DNA of 64,000 bases from Musa acuminata AAA Group (GCF_036884655.1 NC_088340.1:25208501-25272500); one strand, 5' to 3'; shown: positions 20,081 to 33,165, counted from the stretch's first letter. The notes: generated by a model not told the origin, from the sequence alone. Made by a program: numbers and translations.

Positions 20081-23023
20081 TCAGAGCAAACTATCAGCTT
20101 TGGTGGGTAACCTCCTGAAGAAGGACATCAGTGGCGAGGGTAGTCGATTCTTGAAACTTGGCGGCCGCAGCACATACAACCCCCATGCCCCCGCAAGCAC
20201 CTTCATAGGCACCGCGTAGAACAGCACCGCCGCCATCAAGCAAAACATCAGGAACAAGAACGTCGCCCGCGGATCCCTCCAGCTCAACAGCGCCTGCACC
20301 CGCTCCCCCTGCGTCGCCATGTCCCCCACCACCGTCTGCACTCTCCCGCCTACGCTCCTCAGCCTGTCATACCGCATCCTCACCACTTCCGGGCCCCTGC
20401 TTGTGGGGAACGTATCGAATTCTTCATCCAATTCATCAACATACGCCGCATCAGCGTAAGACAGACGAGTGTCCATGTGCGGTGGGTGACGCGGCCGAAG
20501 GCGGTAACGCCACAACCCAATTACTGCCATTGTCAAGAAACTGGTGGGCAGGATCAGCTCAGGCAGCAAGATGAACAACAAATAGGCGATGATGAAGATG
20601 ACGGAGTGCACAGGGCGGCGCCAGCTGCGGAGGAGCTCGATCGATCGCCCAACGGCGACAAGTCCAGATAGCACCGAGACAAGCCGGAAGAAGTTGGCCT
20701 TGCTCCGCCGCATGCTCCAGAGGTGGGACCCGTGATCCAGCATGTACTCCACGACCTCCCGGCCCAGCGGCGGCTCTGCCCGGCACAGCCGAGCCGCCAC
20801 CGTTTCCACCGCCTGGAAACGGAGCCGCTCCACCTGGCCGACGAGCAGCGGATCTACGTAGTGCATTTTGGGAAGCAACGGACGGGCATAGGCGTGGAGC
20901 ATGCTCGCCGCATCGGCACACGAGAAGCGGACGGCAAGGTGGAGCTCCCCGGCCTTCCGCGCCCCCGAAAGGTGCAGCACCAGCAAGGGGTGCGCGTGCG
21001 TGTACACCCGATCCGTCTCCAGGGTTGAGAGGCGGATCCGGACTTTCCCGATGCAAGCATCCACGCGGGGAGTCCCGCAGCCTAGGCGGCCATTGTCGAA
21101 GACGCCGATGGTGATGGTGGTGCAGGGGTCGAACACCTCCCAGGTGTACTGTTCGTTCCACTGCGGGCAAACCGAATCGACCACCGTGCGGGTCCGGACC
21201 CACTTGGGACCGTATTTGGCAACGCAGAAGGCGTCGGCGGTACCGCTGGCCTTTGACAGCGCCAGGCCGGACGCGCCAAGGATGCCCAGTTCCAGGATAC
21301 CCACGCGGGGAATCCAAAGCTGCCTCGCCGTGGACCGGAGGTCGCTGCTGTGCGCTGCCGCCTCGTCCAGAACATGGTACCCGCCGTCCAGGCTGAGCCG
21401 CAGGTGAACCCGGCTGCCGAACCGGCTCGACCCCTGGCCTCGGTCGAGCGCGATCCAGCGAGAGGCCACCGGCTTGTCATCGAGCCGTCGCTCGATGGCC
21501 GAGAGAGGGACGGCCACCCGGCCGAGCACCTCGTCGCGGCCGGGACTCACCCGGTCCTCCACGGACACCAACACCAGGTCGTCAAACGGCTCAGCCACCA
21601 CGAACATGAGGTCTTCGTTCCAAGTTGGGTTGGAGGGGGCTCGGTTCGGCAGTAAGGCAGCAAACCGGGTTCGGACCACCTGCCTACCCACCTGGCCTTT
21701 GGCGAAGATCTCCGGAAAGCGGCCGGGCACGGCGCAGGGGACGACAAGGTCCTGTGCCTCAACGACGGACACGCGGAGGTACCATAACTTCGGTGCCACG
21801 TATACCTTGGACTTGATAGAGCCCAGGCCGTCCCCGTGGACACCGGCAGCCCGCGAGTGCCAAGCCTCCGCGAAGGCCTCGTCCGCCTGGGTCCCGAACC
21901 AAACCGAGACCATCAACTCCCCCTTGGCTCGCTCCCCGGCCTTGCCCTCCATCCGGTACCACTGCGGGGCCAGCGTGCTGTCGGGCGGGACTCGCCGCGG
22001 TAGCTCGCCGAGGTCGAACGACAGCCGTCCGATGAAGTCGTCCTTGGTGGTCGGCCCGCCGCCGTCCCTCACGAGCACCTCCACCACCGACGAATGAATG
22101 CTGTCTTTGGAGAAGGCGAACACCTGGTCCCAGTGCCAGAGCGGCGCCCCGGCGGCTGTGGAGGATCGAGTCACCCCTCGGTAGTTGCCCAGCTTGACCT
22201 CCGCATGCGCCTCGCAGCCGCCGGTCTGGAGGTCCCGCGCGCGGACCACGCGCACGTACAGGTATTGCATATGCTCCACCAGGTCGTAGGTGGAGCTTGC
22301 CTTGTCGCGGTCGGCGCCGTCACCTCCCAGCAGGGGGCGGGTCTCCTTCAGAGTGAAGTCCTGGGTTCTACCGCCTCTGCCGCAGCCAAATGAGGCAGGC
22401 ATCGGGTACGCCTCCTCAGGGGCCGCGAGGACTACCGACTTAACGTCGGTCGGGGCGGGATCCTGCAGCCGGGCTGGCAGCGGCGTCTGCTTCCCTGGAG
22501 GCGGAGGCGTGACCACCGCCGAGGGGATCTGCTTGGTTGTCGGAGGAGCAACAGCATGCTGCTGCTTGTTGCCCCCACCGCCGTCAGCCTTGGTAAGTGC
22601 TCGTTCAGAGTCGATGGCGGTCCGGTAGATCTTCAGGCTGACCTCGCCGCGGATGTGGGAGAAGAGGCTGCGCCTCTCGAGGGGGAAGAGCTGGGGAACA
22701 GCTTCCTCGCCAGGGGCGGGGACTCCAGAAGCAGGGATGCGGACCTTACCGAGGAAGTTCCGGCCGCCTACGCCGCGTCCTTCGGCGCCGCGGTCGTTGT
22801 AGACACCGACGTCGATGGCACGGTAGGGAAGGTCGTCAGGGTCGGAGACATCAAATAGGAGGTGCTCGTTCCAGACGGGGTTGAGGTTCTTGTGCTTGGG
22901 GCGTGTCCGCCGTCGCTGATGCTCGAACTCGACCTCCACGTACGGCGACGACGAGCCCTGCCCGTCCTTGGGCATCAGATTGCGGGCTGCCACCACCTCC
23001 ACCACCAACTTCTCCTTTCCCAT
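20081..23023 (-). CDS. MCTP: MCTP family protein (four C2 domains plus C-terminal membrane domain)
   Basis: 980 residues in one exon, which is normal for plant MCTPs. C2 domains lie at about residues 5-105 (KLVVEVVAARNLMPKDG, then NPVWNE), 253-345, 412-525 (LWYLRVSVVEAQDL, then NPTWNE) and 574-690 (ILELGILGASGL, DAFCVAKYGPKWVRTRT, PQWNEQYTW). A proline-rich linker (about 145-240) separates the first two. The PRT_C-type end (about 800-980) has hydrophobic hairpins near 806-838 and 919-950 and closes RLPTKADSLL. Known family role: ER-anchored tethers to the plasma membrane, many at plasmodesmata (FTIP1, QUIRKY). The N-terminal extra C2 suggests the QUIRKY/MCTP14-16-like subgroup rather than three-C2 FTIP1. 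Several C2 loop acidic residues are replaced (GQGSSSPYV has S for the usual D), so calcium binding may be partial. The start ATG sits directly before a complete first C2 strand. No break is seen. It is very GC-rich compared with all surrounding DNA. Confidence 0.95.
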   Translation of the reverse strand: MGKEKLVVEVVAARNLMPKDGQGSSSPYVEVEFEHQRRRTRPKHKNLNPVWNEHLLFDVSDPDDLPYRAIDVGVYNDRGAEGRGVGGRNFLGKVRIPASGVPAPGEEAVPQLFPLERRSLFSHIRGEVSLKIYRTAIDSERALTKADGGGGNKQQHAVAPPTTKQIPSAVVTPPPPGKQTPLPARLQDPAPTDVKSVVLAAPEEAYPMPASFGCGRGGRTQDFTLKETRPLLGGDGADRDKASSTYDLVEHMQYLYVRVVRARDLQTGGCEAHAEVKLGNYRGVTRSSTAAGAPLWHWDQVFAFSKDSIHSSVVEVLVRDGGGPTTKDDFIGRLSFDLGELPRRVPPDSTLAPQWYRMEGKAGERAKGELMVSVWFGTQADEAFAEAWHSRAAGVHGDGLGSIKSKVYVAPKLWYLRVSVVEAQDLVVPCAVPGRFPEIFAKGQVGRQVVRTRFAALLPNRAPSNPTWNEDLMFVVAEPFDDLVLVSVEDRVSPGRDEVLGRVAVPLSAIERRLDDKPVASRWIALDRGQGSSRFGSRVHLRLSLDGGYHVLDEAAAHSSDLRSTARQLWIPRVGILELGILGASGLALSKASGTADAFCVAKYGPKWVRTRTVVDSVCPQWNEQYTWEVFDPCTTITIGVFDNGRLGCGTPRVDACIGKVRIRLSTLETDRVYTHAHPLLVLHLSGARKAGELHLAVRFSCADAASMLHAYARPLLPKMHYVDPLLVGQVERLRFQAVETVAARLCRAEPPLGREVVEYMLDHGSHLWSMRRSKANFFRLVSVLSGLVAVGRSIELLRSWRRPVHSVIFIIAYLLFILLPELILPTSFLTMAVIGLWRYRLRPRHPPHMDTRLSYADAAYVDELDEEFDTFPTSRGPEVVRMRYDRLRSVGGRVQTVVGDMATQGERVQALLSWRDPRATFLFLMFCLMAAVLFYAVPMKVLAGAWGLYVLRPPSFKNRLPSPLMSFFRRLPTKADSLL

Positions 23024-23330
23024 AAGACTACTCGTAACTTTTGTCGGTGCTTAGCGGAGGCTGCTCACGGGCGCATCGCTGCTACGGATGTCTTTGCCTT
23101 CGAAATTGACTGCGAGGAGAGCGAGCGGGAGAGGGGTATAAGAGGAACGAGAGATTAGAATTGGGAAGTCTTTTAAGGCAAGGGTGTAAAGCGGAAATAA
23201 GAGAGAGAGAGAGAGAGAGAGAGGGAGAAGGGATACGAGGAGAAGACGGGTAAATGGCGGGGTAAGACTTCGTCTCGGGGGCCGCGAAGAGGCGACAGGA
23301 CGGTCGCGGGGCGCAGGGGCAAGTGCCGAA
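23024..23330 (-). promoter_or_regulatory. MCTP 5' flank with CT/GA tract
   Basis: The 300 bases before the ATG are GC-rich and hold a GA run (23202-23222; CT on the gene strand). This is typical of a pyrimidine-rich leader or Y-patch near plant transcription starts. No convincing TATA box was found. The extent of the promoter is inferred. Confidence 0.45.
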
Positions 23331-24099
23331 GTGCTAAAACCGGGAAAAAAGCCGAGTGCAGGAACACGTGTCAACCCGATGTCTGTGCCATTCCTGTGTT
23401 CAGCATTAAAAGTGGTCGCGCGCGTGCCGAACCTGCACACGTTCCACGAATTCGATGAGCCAATAGAATATGGTTCATCTTCTGTTGTGCCGGCGGAAAT
23501 ATGGAGGCGTGCCGCGTCTTCTTTGTGATTGGTTGGAAGAATGCGTTACTTCGGGTGATGTTCTCTCCGATCATGCGTTCTTAGAAGGGTGGCGGATGGC
23601 TATGGGAACGGAGATGGCTGCGTACGGGGACAGGCGTCCTTTGTCGGGGCCGCGACACGGATTTGACCGTGTTCCGTGGAAGCAAACGGAGACGATTGCG
23701 GAAAGAATTAAGAGAAAACAAAGAAGGGTCCGAAGTCGTTTTCGGGTGTGCGCGCGTCGCCTCGGGCGGAATGTATGTGAAGATATTTAATGGTTAATCA
23801 ATTACGAGAGCGATATTGAGGTTGCATTTTGCGAGACACGCAAGCAAAGACGAACGAAAATTAAAAAAAAAACCGAGAATTAAAAAAAAAAAAACCCCAC
23901 GGAGGAAATGCAATCCGGCATTGTGGCTGTCGGGTTGACGACAATCATGGAAGATGTCTGATATGATTAAAATATATATCTTTAAATGATAGGAATAATC
24001 TGATGACTCAATTCTTTTAACGTAATATATAAGTAAAAGTTTAAAAATCATTTGATCGCCCGCAAGTGGTCATGTTATCTGTTGACTTTTAGGAATGGG
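23331..24099. other. Intergenic stretch upstream of MCTP
   Basis: Moderately GC-rich to 23790, then AT-rich. No conserved protein or repeat was recognised. It probably includes distal promoter sequence. Confidence 0.4.
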
Positions 24100-24459
24100 C
24101 CTATATCATCCACTCCCGAGTGATATATAAGTAGAAGTTATACCTCTAAATTAATATGTGACTATATGGTCTAATTTCATTGATTTTTCTTTTTCCTTTA
24201 CCAACAAAAGTTCAGTCCTTACCTAACCCAAAGTGGCAGGGAAGTCAACCCAATAGCGTACCCCCAATAATCTACCGTAAGCACTAGGGGACATACGTCA
24301 GTAAGCCACCCTCACTAATGCCTCCGTCGTACAAGATAAGGGGGGCCTTAGCGAACAAACATCCAGACCACTCAATACCCAAGTATAAAAGCCAAGCCTC
24401 GGACCAAGCTGAGGCAAGCGGGCAAGAGCTCTTCACTCTCTCATTTACATTATTAACTA
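24100..24459 (+). repeat. Possible gypsy-type LTR fragment
   Basis: A unique-looking stretch with TATAAAAGCC at about 24385, followed by a GC-rich start-like region and CTCTTCACTCTCTC. This layout resembles the U3/R part of a plant gypsy LTR. It is cut by the B1 LTR at 24460. No second copy is in the window, so this is tentative. Confidence 0.35.
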
Positions 24460-25839
24460 TGAAAAATCTAGGGTGACATCACATGCACAGCGGAAGAATA
24501 GAAAATAAAATTCGTAGAATTTCCTGTAGAAAAAAAGGTTTCATCGTCATGCAAAGATTAGTACATAAAAAATCGTAAAATTAAAAAACCACGTGTGTGA
24601 AGGGATGTGTGTTACTTACGGAGATTATATATCCCTGAAACTTACAAATCTGTGTGAGAGGATGAAGAAGGTCAACTATCCTCTTCTCTAGTAGTGATCC
24701 ACACAGTAGGGGCTACAAAGACGCTTCTCAAATCACTACTCAAATTTCCTCGCTACGCGCACCACATAATCAAGAAGGGGTCGACCCTTCTTGTTGTCCA
24801 CACACTCTAAATAGGGGCTGTTGACTGAAGAGGAGAGGGGGAGAGGAGAATAGGAGGTAGCAACCAAAAGGGGTCTAGCCTATGACTCTTTAGTTCCCTC
24901 TTATTATAGAGGCCCCCTATCATCTTAACCCTAATAAATCTTACCTTATTGGGTACTACATCTCCATCCAACTACTTAAGCCTTCTAGATTAGTGGGTGT
25001 CTACCCAATAATATCTCATTGGCTCTTATTGGATCCCATCCATATGATCCAATAATTCAGGGGCTTATTGGATATCCAATAAGATAGGGACTCTAACAGA
25101 TATCTCAAATCTGAACATCTACTTATCGCAACACCTACCATATGTGTGTGATCCTCTAGGCCCAATATCGAGCTAGTCATGAGTCATACCTGTCAGAACT
25201 CATTCTGACTCAGTGAATTATTATCTCCATAATAATTCACTTGACTCATCGACACTCAATAGTCCTCGTAAATTGGCTACCACTCTTGATGATCTATTGT
25301 GCTAGATTTGGAACTTCTAAGTCTATAAGTTCGGTATCAAAGAGTGGAGTACTCATATAGGACATCCTTGGTATTTCAAGTCTAAGGACTAGATATATCA
25401 CTAGGATGATGGAATCATTATCTAACAATGAGGTATCATCAACCATCCAACATTCCATGAGTGGATTAATCAATAAACTCATTCTCCAATGAGCACTTGT
25501 GTGGTATCCATAGTGTCCCCATACGAGTAGCTATGAGACCAACCGCCTCCATCATATAGATGAGTATATAACACACCAGTTTATTTGATCATCTCGATGT
25601 CCCTTTCGAGTGACTTATGACCAGGATTATTTAGGGTGTGTTTAAAGGCGAATTGGTCTTATTATCGTGATTCTATCATGATTCAATGCCGATTATACAG
25701 ATCCATTGACATCACAATATATGTAATAGGTAATATAAAGTGGAAAAAATACCAAATAAATAATAAGCAAAAAGAGTGTGTATCATGTCACACGTGTCAT
25801 CACTCACGTGATTGGCTTATAGGGCACATATGACTAGTA
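24460..25839 (-). repeat. B1 3' LTR (copia family B)
   Basis: About 1380 bp, aligning by eye along its length with the LTRs at 28291-29787 and 29793-31432. On the minus strand it starts TACTAGTCATATG (family TGCTAGTCATA) after AAGCAGGAGAT, a likely polypurine tract at 25840-25850. The other end (24460) is worn down compared with TGTTGGGAAATC. Confidence 0.8.
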
Positions 25840-25860
25840 ATCTCCTGCTTAACGTAAAGT

Positions 25861-26054
25861 TAATCACCTATGTGTTTGATCCTCATCAGATCCCTATGAT
25901 GCTCAAATATAATATGAGATAAAGGCTTTGTTAGTGGATCTGTGATTTTATCTTCGGATAGAACTCTTTCCACGGCTACAATTCTTCGAGCCATGATATC
26001 TTTGATCAGGTGGAACCTTCTCAAAATGTGCTTAGACTTCTGATAAGACCTAGG
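25861..26054 (-). pseudogene. B1 pol C-terminus (copia RNase H end)
   Basis: Sixty-four codons open to a TAA at 25861. The words KSKHILRRFHLIKDI and EDKITDPLTKPL are the usual C-terminal end of Ty1/copia pol. The 5' remainder is cut off at 26054 by the S2 LTR. The frame itself is intact. Confidence 0.85.
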
Positions 26055-27346
26055 TGTTAAATCTTGGATTTTTGTGACGAAACCAATTGATAGCGTTAAT
26101 GATCTAATTTGTGTTTAAGTGATGCAGGACTAGCTTCGATCATGGATAGATAATTAAAGCAGGAAGAATCAATGTTGGGTCGGAGTAGAACATGTCAAAA
26201 GATTGGACGTCGAGCCGGAGGATCAGTTAATGTGTCAGCAGAAGGCTTCATGCCATGAGTTTGGGCATCTGGCCTAGAAGAGCATACATTGCACGAAGGA
26301 GATCAAAGTTACGAAGGTCAACATGCCGATTGGGCAAAAGGTCACAAAAGAGGATGATGCGTCGAAGGATTGGATGAAGCGTCGATGAACCAATGACATG
26401 CTGGACAACATATGATTAAGACTTTGTAATAATTATCTAGATCGAAGTAGTTTTAGTTGTAATTGGGTTGGTTTAGAATGTAATTAAGCCGACTCAATTA
26501 TGGGCCAACTAGGCCCAAAGTGGGGTTGTTTTAGGCCAAGAGAAAGGCCTATTCAATGACTCGAAGCCACGTCAAACGGTGGCACCGCTAGTGGCTTAGT
26601 CTCCGTGATACAATCTCCAAGACCGTGTCAGGCGGTAGTACCACCAGACTGGGTGGTGGTACTGCCTAGTGTTAGGCAATGGTACCGCTAGACTAGGCAA
26701 GTACCGCTGAGACATAGTCTCCCAAATTATGTCAAGCGATGGTACCGTCGGACTGGGTGGTGGTACCGCCTAGTGTTAGTGCTGCAAGCGGTGGTACCGC
26801 CAGGACCCGAGAAACCCAAGATGAGACTTTTTTTTACTCCAATTTTAAAGCCATTTGGGGTCTATAAATACCCTAGCTATTCTTGCATGGCACAACAAGA
26901 ATTTGAGCAGAGAGGGGTTGTTATACTAAGTTGAAATAGTGCTAAGTGTCCTCCTCTTTAAGTTTCAGGCTTAGTCTAAGAGAGGTGTAAGGCTTGTAAG
27001 GGTTGTCTCCTAAACCTGTAAAAAGGAGAAAGGGTTGTAAGAGGGTAGTTGGTCTTCGATCATTGAAGGAAGACTGGTAGTAGAAGCCGGTGGCCTTGAG
27101 TGAAGAGGAATCGAGAGTGGATGTAGGTCACGACGACCGAATCACTATAAAAATCTGGTTTGCATTTACTTTAAGCTTTTTATTTTAATTTCAAACTGAT
27201 TTCTTACTTTCAGTATGCTTACGAACGTGTGTCAAGTTAACATCTTTTCGATAACGATTTTCATCGAACGTACGAAGTTTCAAAATCGATGTTTTTATCG
27301 TAACCACTAATTGCACCCCCCTCTTAGTGCCAACTCGATCCTAACA
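26055..27346 (+). repeat. S2 5' LTR (short type, 1292 bp)
   Basis: Starts TGTTAAATCTTGG and ends CGATCCTAACA. TATA box at 26863-26870, with GGTGGTACCGCC-type units before it (about 26580-26810). Like the S0 LTR it lacks the CTTCCGGCGA repeat block. The left flank is CTAGG; no matching flank is found in the window. Confidence 0.88.
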
Positions 27347-27348
27347 TT

Positions 27349-27361
27349 TGGTATCAAAGCC
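27349..27361 (+). other. S2 primer-binding site
   Basis: TGGTATCAAAGCC, two bases after the LTR. tRNA-Met type with one mismatch. Confidence 0.85.
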
Positions 27362-27476
27362 ACATTTTTTTTTTCATTTAGTTTAACACCCAAGAGAAAT
27401 ATTCATTTTCATATTTCAAGAGGGTCATTATATCATTCCTCCTCCTATGTTCAATGGGACAGACTATGTTAGGATC
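27362..27476 (+). pseudogene. S2 leader and first codons of gag
   Basis: A short leader followed by the conserved start of the S-family Gag (PPPMFNGTDY at about 27447-27476). It is cut there by the S3 LTR. The rest of S2 is not identified with certainty. Confidence 0.7.
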
Positions 27477-28261
27477 AAGTCGACACTAAGAGAGGGGGGA
27501 GGGGGGAGGGGTGAATTAGTGTAGTGGATAAAAGTGACGTCGGTTCGAAAATCTTTCGTTCAATAGAAACTCATATCAGAAATGTGAGTTTAACTTGAAA
27601 GCGTACATAAGTGTAGTGAAAGTAAGAATTCAGTTTGCAATAAAGCTAAATTACAAGAAGTAAATGCAAACCAGATTTTTATAGTGGTTCGATCGTCGTG
27701 ACCTATATCTACTCCCGATTCCTCTTCTATCGGGGCCACCAGCATCCACTAACGATCTTCCCTCGATGGGTGAAGATCAACTACCCTTTTACACTCTTTC
27801 TCCTTTTCATGGGTTTAGGAGACAACCCTTACAAGCCTCTCTCTCTTAGACCTCATTTCTCTCTTTAGACAAACTTCTAAATACTAGGAAGAAGTGATCC
27901 TAAATCCTAGAAGAGTTTCCCAATTTTTTCAAGTATTCTTTCCCCTTTTTTCAACTCAATTTTGTGTTCAATTCTTGCTTTCCATGTAGGAACAGCTGAG
28001 GTATTTATAGACCCAAAATGACTTCAAAATTGGAGCAAAAAAAGGTCTCATCCTGGGTCCTAGCGGTACCACCGCCTGTATTGGATGATATTATCGCCTA
28101 CAACACTAACACTGGGCGATATTATTGCCTACAACACTAACACTGGGCAGTATCATTGTTTGAGAGATTGTGTCTGGGTGATACCACCACCTAGACTAGT
28201 GGTACCACCGCTTGACACTAGGCGAGACCACCACCTAGTCTGGCGGTACCCCGCCTAACAC
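27477..28261 (-). repeat. S3 LTR, partial (785 bp)
   Basis: Plus strand begins TGTTAGGATCAAGTCG, with a G/A-rich run, the GTGGTTCGATCGTCGTGACC motif and GGTACCACCGCC units. It breaks at 28261 where copia B2 begins. The missing part of this LTR should lie beyond the right end of B2, outside the window, if B2 is a simple insertion (expected TSD AACAC, 28257-28261). Confidence 0.8.
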
Positions 28262-28290
28262 TGCTAGTCATACGTGTCATGCAAGCCAAT
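28262..28290 (+). repeat. B2 5' LTR, first 29 bases
   Basis: TGCTAGTCATACGTG... matches the start of the other B LTRs. It ends in the TSD CCAAT, after which a solo LTR follows. The LTR goes on at 29793. Confidence 0.85.
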
Positions 28291-29787
28291 TGTTGGGAAA
28301 TCATGGGGGGCGACATCATATGCGCAGCGGAAGAACAAGAAAACAAAAATCCCCGATTCCCAAAAGGATGTTCGTCGTCGTGCGAAGATTGGTGCGCAAA
28401 ATCCGCAAAACACAAAACTGCGTATAGAGATTGTGTTACCTAGGGAGATCGTATATCCCTGTTTCCTTGCAGATCCTCAGGAGAGGGTGAAGGAGGTCAA
28501 GCGTCCTCCTCTCTAGCGGTGATCCACACAGCAGGGTTGCGACGACGCTCCTCAAAACTCCAGGCCTACTCTGAGGTGGAGAGGGAGAGGAGAATAGGAA
28601 GGGCAAGCAAAGACTCTAGCCTATGAGGCTGTGAATCCCTCCTATTTATAGAGATCCCGTGTCAAAAACCCTAATGGGTCCTTTTCCCTAGTGGGTATTG
28701 GATCTGCATCCAATAAGACAAGGGCTCCGTCGGATATCTCATATCCGAACCTCTACTCATCGCAATGCCTACCATATGTGTGTGACCCTCTAGGCCCAAT
28801 ATCGAGCTGGCCGTGAGTCATACCTGTCAGAACTCCTTCTAACTAAGTGAATTATTATCTCTGTAATAATTCACTCGACTTATCGACTACGGAAGTACTA
28901 GGCCACTACGCCGTAGTCCCCAGACGATACAGGGGAATCCAATCCATTGGACCTGTCTGTCCTCAGTTACCATGTACCTATAGTCCCTCATCCATCTAAT
29001 ATCCCAGAGACCGTATATCGAGCATGGTGCTGTCAGACCCATACGGTTTCTACTTGAGTCTCGCTCTAATCGGATTCTCCCGGAGAACTCTTTCTCTCTC
29101 AACCCGAATGACCCTGGCCAGGGATTTGTCTGAGCAAGAACACATGGGATATTCCTCTCATGATACCGAGAGTGGATGATCCTCTATCGACACTCAATAG
29201 CCCTCGTAAGGTCGACTACCACTCCCAATGACCAGCTGTACTAGATCTGGGAACAGCCAAACCTATAAGTCTGGTATCAAAGAGTGGAGCACTCATACAG
29301 GACATCCTTGGTGTCTCAAGTCTAAGAACCAGATACACCACTAGGACTACGGAATCGTTGTCTGACAATAAGGCATCATCAACCATCCAGCATTCCGTAA
29401 GCGGATCAATCAGTGAACTCATTCTCCAATGAGCACCTGTACTGTATCCCTAGTGTCCCTACACGAGCAGCTATGAGACCAGCTGCATCCATCATATGGA
29501 CGGGTATACAGCACACCAGTCTATCCGGTTATCACGATGTCCCTCTCGAGTAACCTATGACTGGGATTATTTAGGATATGTGTTTAAAGGTGAATCGATC
29601 TCATTATCGTGATCTCATCACGATCCGATTCCCATTGCACAAATCAAAGGACATCACAATATATATATGCATTTATACAATAGTTATAAAGTGATATACG
29701 CCAAAATACAATAAGCAAAAAGATTCTGTATCAAGTCACACGTGCCATCACTCACGTGATTGGCTTGTTGGGCACTTATGACTAGCA
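28291..29787 (-). repeat. Solo copia B LTR inside the B2 LTR (1497 bp)
   Basis: Plus strand starts TGTTGGGAAATCATGG and ends TATGACTAGCA. TSD CCAAT at 28286-28290 and 29788-29792. TATA box on the minus strand at 28643-28650. It lies in opposite orientation to the LTR it entered, so 28291-31432 forms a long inverted repeat. Confidence 0.92.
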
Positions 29788-29792
29788 CCAAT

Positions 29793-31432
<1,640 letters not shown>

Positions 31433-31433
31433 G

Positions 31434-31446
31434 TGGCATCAAAGCT
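31434..31446 (+). other. B2 primer-binding site
   Basis: TGGCATCAAAGCT, one base after the LTR end. A variant of the tRNA-Met site TGGTATCAGAGC. Confidence 0.75.
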
Positions 31447-33042
31447 AGGTTATTCGTGAAAAAATTAGTTTTGAATTATGTGTGTTGTGTTTTAGAGAAG
31501 CTTTTGATGTCAAAATCGTTGACACAAAAGCGAGAAAGGGTAGCAACTATTGCTGCCCTTGCTGCCATCTGCGTGTAGCAAGCTTGCTGCCGGCCCCTGT
31601 CGGTGGCCCATTGGCGCTGCCATTGGCAGCCTGTGTGCAGAGGCGCTGTTGGGCAGCGATGCTAATGGCCATTGAGCTCGGGTGCAGCAGCACCGCGGGA
31701 CAGCGGCGCTTGGGCCGTTACGCCCGTGGTGTTAGGCGCCGCAGGGCAGCGGCGCTTGCAGGCGCTGTGCCCACAAATAGAATCGCCCGGCTATCATGGA
31801 CTTAGTTGGTGCCTAAGTCGTGCGACACCCTTGCTGTCCGTTCGCAAAGGTCAGCCTCCCTGAAACCTCCTAGGGTTCCTTAGGACCTACAAAAGAGAAA
31901 ATAGGTTAGAGAAAGCACTTCACTCGAGATCTATAAGCAAACATTTCAGAAAATACTTCATAACCAATGCAAATTACAAATAAACTTCACAAACTCTAAA
32001 TGATCGCACAACAAAGGATCCAAAATAGTCCACTACAGACCGAAATCTCCCACAAGTGTCCACATGACACCCTCCTTTATTTAAAAGCCTAAAATGACCA
32101 CCAGACCCAATTAAATTAGGGTTGTTAAGCCTTCGACCGTCCCTCTACATATTGTGCAAAACATGAACAAACCAAAAGACATGGACATACATCAGCATTA
32201 TGTCGAACACCCCATTTACAATTTTGTCCATGACACGGCGGGGCAGCACCACTTGCGGGTGGTGCCCCGCGGAGGCGACGACGCCCGTAGGGGTGCCCGC
32301 CCACGAGCAGGGTCGGCGCCCCCGTGCCCCCACACAGCATAGGCTGCCGCCAACAAGGTGGTGGTGGCTGCAGTAGGCAAGAGGGAGAAAGGGGCTTAGA
32401 GTTTTCTAGGCAAACGATAGTTTTGCCCCTCGTAATTTTAGAAATTCCAGATTTTATCTTTTACCCAAATTATAAAAATACCCCTTAGAATTCAAAAAAA
32501 TTCCTCTATGTCCCTGATTTCAGAAAATACTAATTAATTAAAAGGTTTAATTGATTATTATTTATTATTATTATCTAGTAGTCCTACATGATGATGATTT
32601 ATACATGTGATGTATGATATGTGGACGAATTATCATGGACCGTGTGATGTGTGTACTTTTGATTATTATTATTAGGGTATACAAGCCTCCATTTTATTTC
32701 TCGTTTATTGTCGGGCCTGCATACCTATGATTAAGTTGCAATCACACGAGGAGGTATAGCGGGAGCATGACAACGATAGTAGGACCCACAAGATGGACGA
32801 TCGCGATGAATGGAGATGAGCCGATATGCCGACGGAACTGACGATGATGAGATGGATGATCACAGGGCTTGGAGATACACTACTGCACACATAGATCTTG
32901 ATATGACTGATTAGGCCTATTGGCTCGAGCCTAATCACATTAGACTGTGGTCCATGATCATTTGATATAATTGCTCATGTGATGTGTGATTATTTATACA
33001 CCTACTAGATATGTATATATATATTTACATGCGATATAGATT
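31447..33042 (+). other. B2 leader, first part
   Basis: About 1.6 kb without conserved protein. It holds two unusually GC-rich blocks (about 31550-31800 with GCAGCGGCGC words, and 32235-32360) inside AT-rich DNA. The sequence between them (about 31790-32350) may be a separate small insertion or part of an LTR; TTTATTTAAAAGCC near 32077 looks like a promoter in one orientation. Boundaries could not be fixed. Confidence 0.45.
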
Positions 33043-33151
33043 CTTCCTGCTTTAATTATCTCTCTCTAATAGAAGCATCCTACGTCACTCAAAATACAAA
33101 TCAAATCATAAACACTATTAATTGGTTTCATCATCAAAATTTGAGATTCAA
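33043..33151 (-). repeat. S4 3' LTR remnant
   Basis: The first 109 bases of an S LTR in sense direction (plus strand ends GATTCAACA). The rest is absent and copia B2 leader adjoins. Confidence 0.8.
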
Positions 33152-33165
33152 CAATCTCCCTATTT
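33152..33165 (-). other. S4 polypurine tract
   Basis: Minus strand CAAAAATAGGGAGAT directly before the LTR start. Confidence 0.75.

Noticed and set aside
20901..22097. Long plus-strand frames of 168 and 207 codons
   Set aside because: Antisense to the MCTP gene. Open because of its high GC content, with no recognisable domain.
23470..23790. 106-codon plus-strand frame upstream of MCTP
   Set aside because: No family words, in a GC-rich promoter flank. No support beyond being open.
31482..31805. 107-codon plus-strand frame in the copia leader
   Set aside because: Composition-driven by the GC-rich block. No domain, and it is located between primer site and gag.
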